64,000 nt of DNA from [Clostridium] innocuum (GCA_012317185.1 CP048838.1:620001-684000); one strand, 5' to 3'. Positions 16,955-26,391 are shown, counted from the first letter of the stretch. Made by a program: numbers and translations. Notes: generated by a model from the letters alone, not told the origin.

Positions 16955-18535
16955 CTATAGGCAGCAGCTGTGCCGGTTTCTTCCGCTGTTCTTTGCCTGA
17001 TAAAGTGCCGTATCCGCCATCGTGATCGCAGTTTCCAAATCAAAGCCTTCATCATTGTCAAACAGGGAATATCCGATGGACAATGTAGCAAGAGAAGCTG
17101 CAGGGGATGTGGCATGCTCGATATGAGCCAGCCTTAAATCCTCATAGACCCTTTTCAGGTAGCTTTCAATTTCTTCTTTTTCTGTATTGACGCACAGACA
17201 GATGAATTCATCGCCGCCGTAGCGTGCCGCAAAGAAACGGGAGTCACCGTTTTCATCCAGACACAAGGCAACCCTGCGCAACAGCTCATCCCCCTTGTAA
17301 TGTCCATACAGATCATTGTACTCCTTGAAATAGTCAACATCAACCAGGATGATACCAATGGCTTTAACATCCGGATTGTTCTGCATGACATCGCACAGGG
17401 TATTGAAATAGCTGCGATTGAACAGGCCGGTAAGTCCATCGATTTTCACGCGCGCCTCCAGCACATTTTTCTCACGGACTATGCGCTCCTGTTCCTCCAG
17501 CATATGCTCCATCAAAATCTTTTCCTTCATACTTTCCGCCTTGGTCTTGTTGGTGACATTCACCACCATTTTCTGCAGCAGATAATACTGCTTATAGGAA
17601 TTGATGAGCGTATCCTCCATATGAAACACCTCTGCGAAGTTGATCCAGCTCAGGTGCAGCTGCAGCTGCTGTTCGATGTCATCCTCCAGACAGATTTCCC
17701 CCATATACTGCAGGAACTGTTCACAGCGCTTTTTATCCTTTATGTTCAGCAGGATGTCAAAGATATCATTATAGAAAGCAAAATACATACTGCGGTTGAG
17801 ATGATGATGCAGCTTGGCGGAAGCAAAGTAATCCGCAATTTTCTGTATCTCATCGCTTCGATGAAAGGCGTCCGCTAGAAACAGCTCACACAGCAGAGCC
17901 ACATGCAGACGAAGACCCTTTGCCTGCCCCTCATGCAGCAGCGGTCCATAGGCAGCATATATATTCACGGCCTCATTCAGCTGGCCGTTGCGGATATACA
18001 GCTCCACAAGGTTGAGAATAACAATCAGCTGTGCATGATCTTCGGGCGGTGTCTGCTGCTTTAGAAACACCTCATAGGCATTGCGGATATAGCGCAGGGC
18101 TTCAACCGTATCGTTCTTCTGCATAAACAGAACACAGAGATTGTTGAGAATCACCATCTGTTCATGCAGATTATTCTGTTCCAGAGCAATATGATAGGCT
18201 TTCATATAATACTGAACGGCGCTGATTTCATCAAAATGCGAGTTGTAATACAATCCGGCAATCGTGTAGCACATAAGCAGCAGATCGTCATAATGGTTTT
18301 CTTCCGAACAGGAAATCGCCTCGTGCAGATGCTGAAGACAAATGTCCTGCTGTCTGGTCAGAATGTAATAATCCGCAAGATAGGCGTGGGCAAATGCAAG
18401 GGCATAGCTGTCCTGCTGCTGGTTACCCAGATTCAAAAGCATTACGGAACAGCGGTACTCCTCTTCCATATCGCTGTTTTTGGATCTTTTTATGATATCC
18501 ATGAGATCCTGCATGGTTTCCTTTATCGTATCCAT
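16955..18535 (-). CDS. Diguanylate cyclase with N-terminal TPR-like helices
   Basis: 526 residues. Residues 1-320 are helical, with TPR-like repeats (for example YLADYYILTRQQDICLQHL, IAGLYYNSHFDEI), then a coiled linker near 330-355 (EKILMEHMLEEQERIVREK). The C-terminal GGDEF domain has DGLTGLFNR, DVDYFKEYND and an intact active site YGGDEF, so it should make cyclic di-GMP. The inhibitory R-x-x-D site five residues before GGDEF is absent (RFFAAR), so product feedback through that site is not expected. No membrane segment is visible. GTAAGGAGC precedes the ATG. Confidence 0.9.
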   Translation of the reverse strand: MDTIKETMQDLMDIIKRSKNSDMEEEYRCSVMLLNLGNQQQDSYALAFAHAYLADYYILTRQQDICLQHLHEAISCSEENHYDDLLLMCYTIAGLYYNSHFDEISAVQYYMKAYHIALEQNNLHEQMVILNNLCVLFMQKNDTVEALRYIRNAYEVFLKQQTPPEDHAQLIVILNLVELYIRNGQLNEAVNIYAAYGPLLHEGQAKGLRLHVALLCELFLADAFHRSDEIQKIADYFASAKLHHHLNRSMYFAFYNDIFDILLNIKDKKRCEQFLQYMGEICLEDDIEQQLQLHLSWINFAEVFHMEDTLINSYKQYYLLQKMVVNVTNKTKAESMKEKILMEHMLEEQERIVREKNVLEARVKIDGLTGLFNRSYFNTLCDVMQNNPDVKAIGIILVDVDYFKEYNDLYGHYKGDELLRRVALCLDENGDSRFFAARYGGDEFICLCVNTEKEEIESYLKRVYEDLRLAHIEHATSPAASLATLSIGYSLFDNDEGFDLETAITMADTALYQAKNSGRNRHSCCL

Positions 18536-18676
18536 AGAATGCTCCTTACTGTATGGTAGCTCGTATTCACATTATACTATAAATGTTGTCCTAAAAACAC
18601 AGAAAACCGCAGCTTCCATATGATTTTCTTGAAAATATCCAGAATTGTGATTTTTTTCGCAAAAAGTGAAATTTCG

Positions 18677-18705
18677 TTTACGAAAAAGGCTCTTGGTGGT
18701 ATAAT
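18677..18705 (+). promoter_or_regulatory. pgk-tpiA promoter with overlapping dyad
   Basis: TTTACG (18677-18682) and an extended -10, TGG-TATAAT (18697-18705), 17-base spacer. The dyad TTTCGT-TT-ACGAAA at 18672-18685 covers the -35 and could be an operator; no regulator is identified. Confidence 0.75.
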
Positions 18706-18734
18706 AAAGCCGATACATAAGGAGGAATTTTACT

Positions 18735-19913
18735 ATGGCCAAAAGAACTGTAAAAGATTTAGATGTTGCTGGAAAACGTGTCATCGTACGCTGCGATTTC
18801 AACGTTCCTAGAAAAGATGGCAAGATTACAAACGACAACCGTATTATTCAGGCTCTGCCAACCATCAAATATTTAGTGGAAAACAACGCAAAGATTATTT
18901 TGATGTCCCACCTTGGAAAGGTGAAGACAGAAGAAGATAAAGCAAAGAACGATCTGCGCTGTGTAGCTGAGCGTTTAAATGAACTGGTTGATACGAAGGT
19001 GACTTTCGTTCCGGTTACACGTGGTGAAGAACTGGAAAATGCAGTTGCTGCACTGAATGACGGTGAAATCGTCGTTATGCAGAATACTCGTTATGAAAAA
19101 GGCGAAAGCAAAAATGATCCGGAGCTGGCTGCTTACTGGGCAAAGCTGGGTGACCTGTTTGTTGAGGATGCATTCGGTAGTGTTCACCGTGCACATGCTT
19201 CCACTGCAGGCGTCGCATCCATTCTGCCGAATGCGCTGGGCTTCCTGGTAGAAAAAGAAGTGAAGATGCTAGGAGCTGCTGTGGATACTCCTGAGCGTCC
19301 GTTTGTCGCAATCATCGGCGGAGCTAAGGTTTCCGATAAGATTGCTGTTGTGGACAACCTGCTGAAAAAGGCTGACAAGGTCCTGATCGGTGGCGGTATG
19401 GCTTATACCTTCCTGAAGGCTATGGGCTGCAATGTTGGTAAGTCTCTTGTTGAAGAAGACAAGGTGGAGCTTGCAAAGGAATACATCGAAAAAGCAGAGG
19501 GCAAGCTGATCCTGCCTGTTGACCACGTATGTGCTGACAAATTTGCAGAGGATGCAAACACAGTGATTGCTGACAATGACAGCATTCCTGCAGACTACAT
19601 GGGTCTGGATATCGGTCCGAAATCTATCGAGCTGTACAAGGAAGCACTTGCCGGTGCAAAAACCGTTGTATGGAACGGGCCTATGGGTGTTTTTGAAATG
19701 GCACCGTTTGCGAAGGGTACACTGGAAGTATGTACTGCTATTTCCGAGCTGCCAGGAGCTACGACTGTAATCGGTGGCGGAGACAGTGCTGCTGCTGCAA
19801 TTCAGCTGGGATTCGCAGAAAAATTCTCTCACATTTCCACAGGTGGCGGAGCTTCTCTGGAATATATGGAAGGGAAAGTCCTGCCTGGAATCGCTGTAAT
19901 CGCAGATAAATAA
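18735..19913 (+). CDS. pgk: Phosphoglycerate kinase
   Basis: Glycolytic enzyme that transfers phosphate from 1,3-bisphosphoglycerate to ADP. 392 residues, full length. Signature RVIVRCDFNVPRKDGKITND at the N-terminus, substrate Args in MQNTRYEKGE and FGSVHRAHAST, nucleotide site GGAKVSDKI, and C-terminal GGGDSAAA with STGGGASLEYMEG. AAGGAGG lies 8 bases before the ATG. Followed after 28 bases by tpiA. No gap gene or cggR is adjacent in the window. Confidence 0.97.
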   Translation: MAKRTVKDLDVAGKRVIVRCDFNVPRKDGKITNDNRIIQALPTIKYLVENNAKIILMSHLGKVKTEEDKAKNDLRCVAERLNELVDTKVTFVPVTRGEELENAVAALNDGEIVVMQNTRYEKGESKNDPELAAYWAKLGDLFVEDAFGSVHRAHASTAGVASILPNALGFLVEKEVKMLGAAVDTPERPFVAIIGGAKVSDKIAVVDNLLKKADKVLIGGGMAYTFLKAMGCNVGKSLVEEDKVELAKEYIEKAEGKLILPVDHVCADKFAEDANTVIADNDSIPADYMGLDIGPKSIELYKEALAGAKTVVWNGPMGVFEMAPFAKGTLEVCTAISELPGATTVIGGGDSAAAAIQLGFAEKFSHISTGGGASLEYMEGKVLPGIAVIADK

Positions 19914-19941
19914 GAAAAAAACGAAAATAGGAGAACGAGAC

Positions 19942-20688
19942 ATGAGAAAACCAATTATTGTTGGAAACTGGAAAATGAACAAAACCATGAAGGAAACAAA
20001 GGAATTCATGGAAGCTGTAGATGCTGCTGCCGCAAGTGAAAATGCCGTATTCGGTATTGGTGCTCCTTACACGGCACTGTCTGCTGCTGTTGCCGGTGCG
20101 AAAAACCTGGTAATCGCTGCAGAAAACTGCCACTGGGAAGACAGTGGAGCCTTCACTGGTGAAATTTCTGTACCTATGCTGCAGGAGGTTGGTGTTACAC
20201 ACTGTATCATCGGACATTCTGAGCGTCGTGAAATGTTCAATGACACAGACGAAACTGTAAACAAAAAGGCAAAACGCCTGATCGATGCCGGTATTACACC
20301 AATTCTGTGTATCGGTGAAACAGAGGCTCAGTATGATGCCGGAGATTCTGAAAAAGTAATCCGTGATCAGCTGACTGGTTCTCTTGCGGATATGTGTCCA
20401 AAATGTGTTGGAAACATGGTAATCGCTTACGAGCCAATCTGGGCAATCGGAACAGGAAAGAGCGCTTCTGTGGAAATCGCAGAAAACTGCTGCCGTATCG
20501 TTCGTGACCAGGTACGTGTTATGTATGGTGACGAGGCTGCTGAAAATGTTCGTGTACAGTATGGTGGATCTGTTAAGCCTAACAACATCGTTGAATACAT
20601 GGCGCAGCCGGATATCGATGGTGCACTGATCGGTGGCGCAAGTCTGAAGGCAGACAGCTTCATTGAAATCATCGAGAAAACAAAATAA
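19942..20688 (+). CDS. tpiA: Triosephosphate isomerase
   Basis: Interconverts dihydroxyacetone phosphate and glyceraldehyde 3-phosphate. 248 residues. Catalytic residues seen: Asn-Lys in GNWKMNK, His in IIGHSERR, Glu in AYEPIWAIGTGKSA, and phosphate loop YGGSVKP with GGASLK. TAGGAGAAC precedes the ATG. Cotranscribed with pgk and ended by a strong terminator. Confidence 0.97.
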   Translation: MRKPIIVGNWKMNKTMKETKEFMEAVDAAAASENAVFGIGAPYTALSAAVAGAKNLVIAAENCHWEDSGAFTGEISVPMLQEVGVTHCIIGHSERREMFNDTDETVNKKAKRLIDAGITPILCIGETEAQYDAGDSEKVIRDQLTGSLADMCPKCVGNMVIAYEPIWAIGTGKSASVEIAENCCRIVRDQVRVMYGDEAAENVRVQYGGSVKPNNIVEYMAQPDIDGALIGGASLKADSFIEIIEKTK

Positions 20689-20731
20689 GCTGCAGATAAA
20701 CAGTATGTAAGGGATCAAATATATGGAATGA

Positions 20732-20764
20732 AAAATACGTCCGATTTCCTAAAGGACGTATTTT
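20732..20764 (+). terminator. pgk-tpiA terminator
   Basis: AAAATACGTCC (20732-20742) pairs with GGACGTATTTT (20754-20764), extending into a run of seven T. Confidence 0.9.
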
Positions 20765-20973
20765 TTTGCATTGCTTTTAAATCTGATCTGAATGCGTATT
20801 AGATAGGGGAGTTATGCTTGATCATAAGGGATAATGTGGATGCCTCCACAATGTAACCAGACAGGCGGGTAAAGCATCATACAGATCATGTTGAAGAAAT
20901 GAAGTAGGTAAGGCATACTGAAAAATCAGATCAACGGTATATCTTAAATTTTTGTTATATTTAACTGCATGTC

Positions 20974-21002
20974 TTGCGTATGCATCTGTTTTGTTTTACA
21001 AT
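20974..21002 (+). promoter_or_regulatory. Promoter of the VanZ-like gene
   Basis: TTGCGT (20974-20979) and TACAAT (20997-21002) with a 17-base spacer, 22 bases before the start codon. Confidence 0.6.
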
Positions 21003-21024
21003 AAGGCAACAAGGTGGTGAGCGT

Positions 21025-21582
21025 ATGAAGAAGAAAAAGAACATGGGAATCCGCATTCTCTGTGCATTGATTTTTCTGGGGGTCTGCGGTTCCGTTATGT
21101 TTGCAATCTACTCGTTATCGGCAGAGGACGGACAGATGTCCAATGCACGAAGTGAGATTGTAACGGAAAAAATCAAGGAACAGGTGAATACCAGACTGGA
21201 AACCACCGAAGAGGGAATAGCATTAAGTGAACGCATCAAGTACTTCGTTATTCTGCACTCTCCCTATGGCAGTGACTGGAATGCCAATATCAGAAAGCTT
21301 GCCCACTTTTCCATTTACTTTACACTGGCTGCCGGTATTTATATCACACTGGCGATTTTGGGAGTTAATAAATTCTGGCGTTTTCTGCTTACTGTTGGTA
21401 TCTGCTTCTGCTTTGCTTTCGGGGATGAATATCATCAGAAATTTACCGGCCGCACATCATCGATGAGTGATGTGTATCTGGATACATTCGGAGCACTGGT
21501 ATCCACCTGTATCTGGACGGTGATTTCCATCATATACAGTGGAATACATCTATTAGTGAACAAGGCCTATGGGGACGCTTAG
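21025..21582 (+). CDS. VanZ-family membrane protein
   Basis: 185 residues with four hydrophobic segments (about 10-30, 92-110, 118-135, 155-180). The family signature is clear: RKLAHFSIYF in the second segment and GDEYHQKFTGRTSSMSDVYLDTFGA. VanZ of the vancomycin cluster gives low-level teicoplanin resistance; most chromosomal homologues have no assigned role. ATG 21025 was chosen because AAGGTGG lies 7 bases upstream. Monocistronic, between its own promoter and a terminator. Confidence 0.85.
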   Translation: MKKKKNMGIRILCALIFLGVCGSVMFAIYSLSAEDGQMSNARSEIVTEKIKEQVNTRLETTEEGIALSERIKYFVILHSPYGSDWNANIRKLAHFSIYFTLAAGIYITLAILGVNKFWRFLLTVGICFCFAFGDEYHQKFTGRTSSMSDVYLDTFGALVSTCIWTVISIIYSGIHLLVNKAYGDA

Positions 21583-21596
21583 TTCTTACAGTATTG

Positions 21597-21623
21597 AAAG
21601 ATGACTGCGGTCATCTTTTCTTT
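21597..21623 (+). terminator. Terminator after the VanZ-like gene
   Basis: AAAGATGAC (21597-21605) pairs with GTCATCTTT (21610-21618), followed by a T-rich tail. Confidence 0.85.
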
Positions 21624-21676
21624 TTCCTTGCGGCTATTGTATAATGAGTTAGAGGCTTATAGCATCCCAAGGATGA

Positions 21677-21702
21677 AAAATGAAATGCCTCCATTTCATT
21701 TT
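21677..21702 (+). promoter_or_regulatory. Leader hairpin before the response regulator
   Basis: AAAATGAAATG (21677-21687) pairs perfectly with CATTTCATTTT (21692-21702), 11 bp with a 4-base loop. It lies 54 bases before the response-regulator start and just after a TATAAT at 21640-21645. It ends in T4, so it may attenuate transcription; that is inference. Confidence 0.5.
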
Positions 21703-21755
21703 AGGTGTTATAAAGCTGTTGTTCCTATATGAAACAGAAAAGAGAGGAAATGCGT

Positions 21756-22418
21756 ATGTATACGATTTTAATAATTGAAGATGATGAGGCAATCTGCCGA
21801 GAACTGCAGATGCTGCTGCAGAAACAGGGGTATGAGGCGATTTGCTGGAATATGCAGGAGGATATCAGGGAGCTTGTGAAAACGCATGATCCACACATTA
21901 TCCTGCTGGATATTAATCTGCCGCAGATGGACGGCTTTACAGTTTGTTCCCAGCTTCGCAGCTTTTCCAAGGTTCCTATTATTTTTGTGACGAGCCGGAA
22001 TACCGATATGGATGAGCTGTGCAGTATGCAGATGGGCGGTGATGATTTTATTACCAAGCCATACAATACAAGTATTCTGCTTGCCCGTATTGCGGCACTA
22101 CTGAAGCGCTCCTATGAATGGAAGGATCAGAATCTGACACATCATGGTGTTCTGCTGGATGTCGCAATGAGCCGTGTTGAATATCAAAATAATACAAGAG
22201 AACTGACAAAGAATGAGGTGAAGATCCTGCATTACATGTTCCAGCATAAAGGGGAAATCATTCCGCGGGAGGATCTGATTGACTATCTGTGGGATAATAA
22301 GCTGTTTATCGATGATAATGCCCTCAGTGTCAATGTCACCAGAATCCGCAATAAGCTGCGTGAGCTGGGGGTGGAGGATTTTATTGTGACACGTCACCGG
22401 CAGGGATATCAGATATGA
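21756..22418 (+). CDS. Response regulator, OmpR/BceR type
   Basis: 220 residues. Receiver domain with acidic pocket EDDEAI, phospho-acceptor Asp52 in LLDINLPQMDGF, Thr in FVTSRN and Lys in FITKPYN, then a winged-helix domain (ELTKNEVKILHYMFQHKGEIIPREDLIDYLW ... RIRNKLRELG, given in part). I chose ATG 21756, 7 bases after AGGA, over ATG 21729 and 21750. It overlaps the kinase by 4 bases. The neighbours suggest it controls the adjacent ABC transporter in response to antimicrobial peptides. Confidence 0.9.
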   Translation: MYTILIIEDDEAICRELQMLLQKQGYEAICWNMQEDIRELVKTHDPHIILLDINLPQMDGFTVCSQLRSFSKVPIIFVTSRNTDMDELCSMQMGGDDFITKPYNTSILLARIAALLKRSYEWKDQNLTHHGVLLDVAMSRVEYQNNTRELTKNEVKILHYMFQHKGEIIPREDLIDYLWDNKLFIDDNALSVNVTRIRNKLRELGVEDFIVTRHRQGYQI

Positions 22419-23410
22419 AGCTGCATGAATATCTGGAGGATCATGGAATTCTCATGGCCGGTATGCAGCTGGTTTTTCTGCTGCAGTGTGTACTGCTCGT
22501 TTTCTTAGGAATGCCGGCAGGACTTGCGATTTTGCTGTGCGGAATGTGGCTCCTGTTTTTCTTATTGTATTTCATCCAGGATTATCACAGAAAAAACAGG
22601 CGCAGAAAAGAGCTGTGTGCAATTATCGATTCCATGGAAAAACGCTATCTTATGCATGAGATGCTGCCCAAAGGGGCAAACCATGAAGAGGCATTTTACC
22701 GGCGGCTGTTGTATCTGGGTAATAAATCCATGCTGGAGGAAATCGGTACTGTTCAGCGCTCCCGCCGGGAATATCAGGATTATGTCGAGCAGTGGGTACA
22801 TGAAATCAAAACACCGATTGCAGCAATGAAGCTGTCCATCGAGAATCAGCAGGGGGAACGAAAACGACAGCTGTTTCAGCAGCTGGAGCGCGTGGAGCAT
22901 TATGTGGAGCAGGTGCTGTTTTATGCGAGAAGTGAATCTGTGGAAAAGGATTTTCGTATCCAGCAGGTATCACTATCCTCCTGCATTCAGGAGGCACTGC
23001 TGCAATGTAAATATCTGTGTACACAGGCTTCTATGTCGATTCGTTTTCCCGAGCAGGATGCTCTTGTCTATACAGATGAAAAATGGCTGATTTTTCTATT
23101 GAATCAGCTGATTGAAAACGCAGTGAAATATAGGCGTAAAAAGGGTGCGGTTTTAAGTCTGGCAATACAAAAGGATGCGCGCCATGTTGTGCTGACGGTA
23201 AAAGATAATGGCATTGGAATTCCGGAACATGATTTGCCAAGAATATTCGATAAGGGCTTTACCGGAGATAACGGAAGACTGATTCATTCGCATTCCACAG
23301 GCATAGGTCTGTATTTATGCAAAAAGCTCTGTACATCACTGCAGATCGATCTGCATGCGGATTCAGATCAGGAGGGAACCGTGATGAGTCTGGAGTTCTC
23401 CCATGTGTAA
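22415..23410 (+). CDS. Sensor histidine kinase, BceS type
   Basis: 331 residues with two N-terminal membrane helices (about 14-34 and 38-56) and almost no extracellular loop, the intramembrane-sensing layout. H-box YVEQWVHEIKTP, N-box NQLIENAVKY, G1 DNGIGIP and G2 STGIGLYL are present. Such kinases do not bind drugs alone; they read the flux of a partner ABC transporter, here encoded just downstream. Start overlaps the regulator (ATGA). Confidence 0.9.
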   Translation: MKLHEYLEDHGILMAGMQLVFLLQCVLLVFLGMPAGLAILLCGMWLLFFLLYFIQDYHRKNRRRKELCAIIDSMEKRYLMHEMLPKGANHEEAFYRRLLYLGNKSMLEEIGTVQRSRREYQDYVEQWVHEIKTPIAAMKLSIENQQGERKRQLFQQLERVEHYVEQVLFYARSESVEKDFRIQQVSLSSCIQEALLQCKYLCTQASMSIRFPEQDALVYTDEKWLIFLLNQLIENAVKYRRKKGAVLSLAIQKDARHVVLTVKDNGIGIPEHDLPRIFDKGFTGDNGRLIHSHSTGIGLYLCKKLCTSLQIDLHADSDQEGTVMSLEFSHV

Positions 23411-23500
23411 AGTTACAGAACTGTCATATTCCTGTAAGGAAACCTCCTACACTTACCTGGGCATATTTTGTATACTTCAGGGAGAGAGGACGTGAAGTAT

Positions 23501-24265
23501 ATGAGTGTTGTTACAGTTTCCCACGTGGAAAAATTTTATGGAAATCAGGGAAATATCACACAGGCATTGAATGATATATCCTTTGCAGTTGAAAAGCAGG
23601 AGTTTACAGCGGTTATGGGAGCTAGCGGCAGTGGAAAAACCACCCTGCTGAATGTCATTTCAACCATCGATGCTGTAAGCGCAGGAAATATAGAAATCAA
23701 CGGAAACGGTATTTGTGAGCTGCGGGAAAATGAGCTGGCTGAATTCCGTAAAAAGGAGCTGGGATTTATTTTTCAGGATTTTAATCTTCTGGATACTCTG
23801 ACCCTGCAGGAAAATATCGCATTGCCATTGACTCTTTTGAAGAAAAGGGCGGAGCAGATTGATACACAGGTAAATGCATTGGCAGAAATTCTTCAGATTC
23901 AGGATATACTGGAAAAATATCCGTATCAGGTAAGCGGTGGTCAGCGTCAGCGGTGTGCCTGTGCAAGAGCGATGATTCATGACCCGAGTCTGATTCTGGC
24001 GGATGAGCCGACGGGTGCACTGGATTCACATTCCTCCTATCTGCTTATGGAACAGTTTCAGAGAATGAATACAGAGCTTCAGGCAACAATTCTGATGGTT
24101 ACACATGATGCGTTTTCAGCATCCTATGCAAAGCGTGTTTTGTTTTTGAAGGATGGAACTATCTTCAATGAAATCTATCGCGGATCCCTGACAAGAAAAG
24201 CATTCTTTCAGAAAATACTGGATGTGATGCAGCTGCTGGGTGGTGATGTGCATGCTGTACGTTAA
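23501..24265 (+). CDS. ABC transporter ATPase, BceA type
   Basis: 254 residues. Walker A GASGSGKTT, Q-loop FIFQDFNLLDTLT, signature VSGGQRQR, Walker B LILADEPTGALD and switch His in MVTHD are all intact. I chose ATG 23501, about 10 bases after AGAGAGGA, over the GTG at 23492. It overlaps the permease start by 14 bases. With the two-component system it forms a detoxification module of the Bce type. Confidence 0.92.
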   Translation: MSVVTVSHVEKFYGNQGNITQALNDISFAVEKQEFTAVMGASGSGKTTLLNVISTIDAVSAGNIEINGNGICELRENELAEFRKKELGFIFQDFNLLDTLTLQENIALPLTLLKKRAEQIDTQVNALAEILQIQDILEKYPYQVSGGQRQRCACARAMIHDPSLILADEPTGALDSHSSYLLMEQFQRMNTELQATILMVTHDAFSASYAKRVLFLKDGTIFNEIYRGSLTRKAFFQKILDVMQLLGGDVHAVR

Positions 24266-26222
24266 ACTTGCACTTCGCAATCTGAAACGAAGTCTGAAGG
24301 AATACAGTATTTATGTTTTTACAGTGACGATTACGATGACACTGCTGTATGCGTTTTTCGCGATTGCCTTTTCCGGTGAAATGCAGGATTTGGTTACAAC
24401 CTATGACAATATCAAAAGCATCATGATTATGGTCAGTATTCTGGTAACCCTGATTATCGCCTGGCTGATTTATTATATATCGAATTTTATTCTACAGAAA
24501 CGAAGCCGTGAATTTGGTATGTATCTGCTTTTGGGGATGAAGCGAACACAGGTTAGCCGTATGTTCCTGTTTGAACAGCTGGCTCTTGGGGCTGTCGGTT
24601 TTTTTATCGGCTGTGTTCTCGGTATTTTCGTCTATGAGATATTGCACGCAATACTGTTGAATATCTTTGGTTTTGCATATGCATTTCAGCTTTCCTTCTC
24701 CTGGAGCGCATGCGGTGCTGCATTTCTCTGCTTCCTGAGTATTTATCTGCTGGAGATGATCAGGGAAGGGATTGCTTTGAAAAAGCAGAGCATTCATACC
24801 ATGCTGTATAATGCGAGCAGGAATGAAAAAACAGCAAAGGGTTCTCGTTTATCCGGACTCTACTTCCTTGCAGCTGTCCTTCTGGCAGTAGCAGGATTAT
24901 ATGTGACACAGCAGTATCTGAGAAGTATGGTAAACGGCCAAAGCTCAGATTCCATGCTGTTCATGCTGGGGGTATTTGCTATTATCGTATCCGTCTATCT
25001 GTTCTTTTATGGCATATCGGCAGTACTTGGGATTTTTCTGAATCGTCACAGGAAAATCAAATATAAGGGAAACTGCATGTATCTGTACGGGCAGATAGCG
25101 GGTCGCTTGCGTTTGAACCGAACGGTGCTTGCGACTCTGTCACTGCTGACACTGCTGACGCTGCTGTTTCTCTGTATTGCATTGAAATTCAATGAGGTGA
25201 AGGAGCTGAGTAATGCACGCTTTGTACCATTTGATATCATGGCAAGCAGCAGTGAAAAGCTCAATATGAAATCAATTGAAAGCTATTTGCAGGAACATAA
25301 GATTTCGTATCAGTCAGCGGATATTCATTACTATCAGAAGGAAGAGCGTGATGATTTCTATTCTGTAGTAAAGGGGAAAAGCTATTATACCGAGGATGAA
25401 AAGCATTCTGTTTATATGAAGCAAAGCGATTTCAATAAGCTTCGTTCCTTAAAGGGAAAACCGTCTGTAACGCTGAAGGCTGATGAATATATGATCGTAT
25501 GCGCAACAGATATCAAAGATAGCCTGCAGGAATATGGCGCACAGCATACTCTGCATCTGCAGGGGAAGCGTCTGCAGCTACGTGGTGTAGATGATACGGA
25601 ATATGGACAGACACGGAACAGCGGCTATTATCTTATCGTTGCGGATGAGCATGTCAAGCATGCCAAGCCGTATTTTCGAGAATGGGTGGCGAATACGAAT
25701 CCTGAGACCGAGGTGTCCTGGTATCAGGATACGGTCAACCAGTTTTTTGACGATAATAAAGAGCAGGTAGGGGACAGCTATTACAGCTATGCCTCCTATC
25801 GTGTGAAGGCGAAATGGTTTGAGGAAAATGCAGTGGGCTTTGTCAGTATCTGCTTCTCCCTGTTCTATCTGTCTTTTATCTTCATCTGCATCAGTGCAAC
25901 CATACTCGCCGTGCAGCAGCTTTCCGATGCTCACCGGCAGCGGTATTCCTACGCAATGCTGCATAAAATGGGGGTGAATCAAAGACAGCTTCATGCATTA
26001 CTGGCTAAGCAGATTGCGGTTTATTTCATTATTCCGCTGGTACTTCCTATCGTGTATCTGCTTCCGATTATCCGTATGCTGGATGAGCTTTTCGAGATGA
26101 CCTATGCCAGTGCGAATATGTTTATTTATCTGGGGGGAAGTATGCTGTTCTTCCTCGCTGTTTACGGCTGTTATTATGTGATGGCGTATCTTGGCTGCAA
26201 GAGGAATATCGATCAGATGTAA
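24252..26222 (+). CDS. FtsX-type permease, BceB type
   Basis: About 656 residues. Ten predicted membrane helices with a large extracellular domain (about residues 340-530) between helices 7 and 8, the hallmark of Bce-type permeases. It starts LYVKLALRNLKRSLKEYSIY, a typical amphipathic N-terminus. ATG 24252 lies just after GGTGGTGAT; GTG or ATG codons 6-12 bases upstream are alternatives. The large domain should set peptide specificity, which I cannot predict. Confidence 0.9.
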   Translation: MLYVKLALRNLKRSLKEYSIYVFTVTITMTLLYAFFAIAFSGEMQDLVTTYDNIKSIMIMVSILVTLIIAWLIYYISNFILQKRSREFGMYLLLGMKRTQVSRMFLFEQLALGAVGFFIGCVLGIFVYEILHAILLNIFGFAYAFQLSFSWSACGAAFLCFLSIYLLEMIREGIALKKQSIHTMLYNASRNEKTAKGSRLSGLYFLAAVLLAVAGLYVTQQYLRSMVNGQSSDSMLFMLGVFAIIVSVYLFFYGISAVLGIFLNRHRKIKYKGNCMYLYGQIAGRLRLNRTVLATLSLLTLLTLLFLCIALKFNEVKELSNARFVPFDIMASSSEKLNMKSIESYLQEHKISYQSADIHYYQKEERDDFYSVVKGKSYYTEDEKHSVYMKQSDFNKLRSLKGKPSVTLKADEYMIVCATDIKDSLQEYGAQHTLHLQGKRLQLRGVDDTEYGQTRNSGYYLIVADEHVKHAKPYFREWVANTNPETEVSWYQDTVNQFFDDNKEQVGDSYYSYASYRVKAKWFEENAVGFVSICFSLFYLSFIFICISATILAVQQLSDAHRQRYSYAMLHKMGVNQRQLHALLAKQIAVYFIIPLVLPIVYLLPIIRMLDELFEMTYASANMFIYLGGSMLFFLAVYGCYYVMAYLGCKRNIDQM

Positions 26223-26227
26223 TCAGA

Positions 26228-26256
26228 AACAGGGATTCTATACAGGAATCCCTGTT
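26228..26256 (+). terminator. Hairpin after the permease
   Basis: CAGGGATTC (26230-26238) pairs with GAATCCCTG (26246-26254). No proper T-run follows, so terminator function is moderate. Confidence 0.55.
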
Positions 26257-26337
26257 CAGTTAAAAATATCTGGCAAGACGGTTTGCGCCAAGGATAAGGG
26301 TTACCTGCTGTTCCTGCAGGGGTGACATTTATGAAAC

Positions 26338-26365
26338 TTGTAATTCCTTCAAAATATGATATACT
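26338..26365 (+). promoter_or_regulatory. Promoter of the site-2 protease gene
   Basis: TTGTAA (26338-26343) and TATACT (26360-26365), 16-base spacer, 27 bases before the start codon. Confidence 0.65.
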
Positions 26366-26391
26366 AACACTATTCTATTGGAGGAATGTTT

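Noticed and set aside
19269..20718. Long reverse-strand open frames opposite pgk and tpiA
   Set aside because: They lie fully opposite two highly conserved glycolytic genes, have no ribosome site and no recognisable domains; they follow from codon bias.
23410..23500. A promoter in front of the BceA-type ATPase
   Set aside because: TATACT at 23471 has no convincing -35 partner, so I did not list it, although separate control of the transporter genes is common in such modules.
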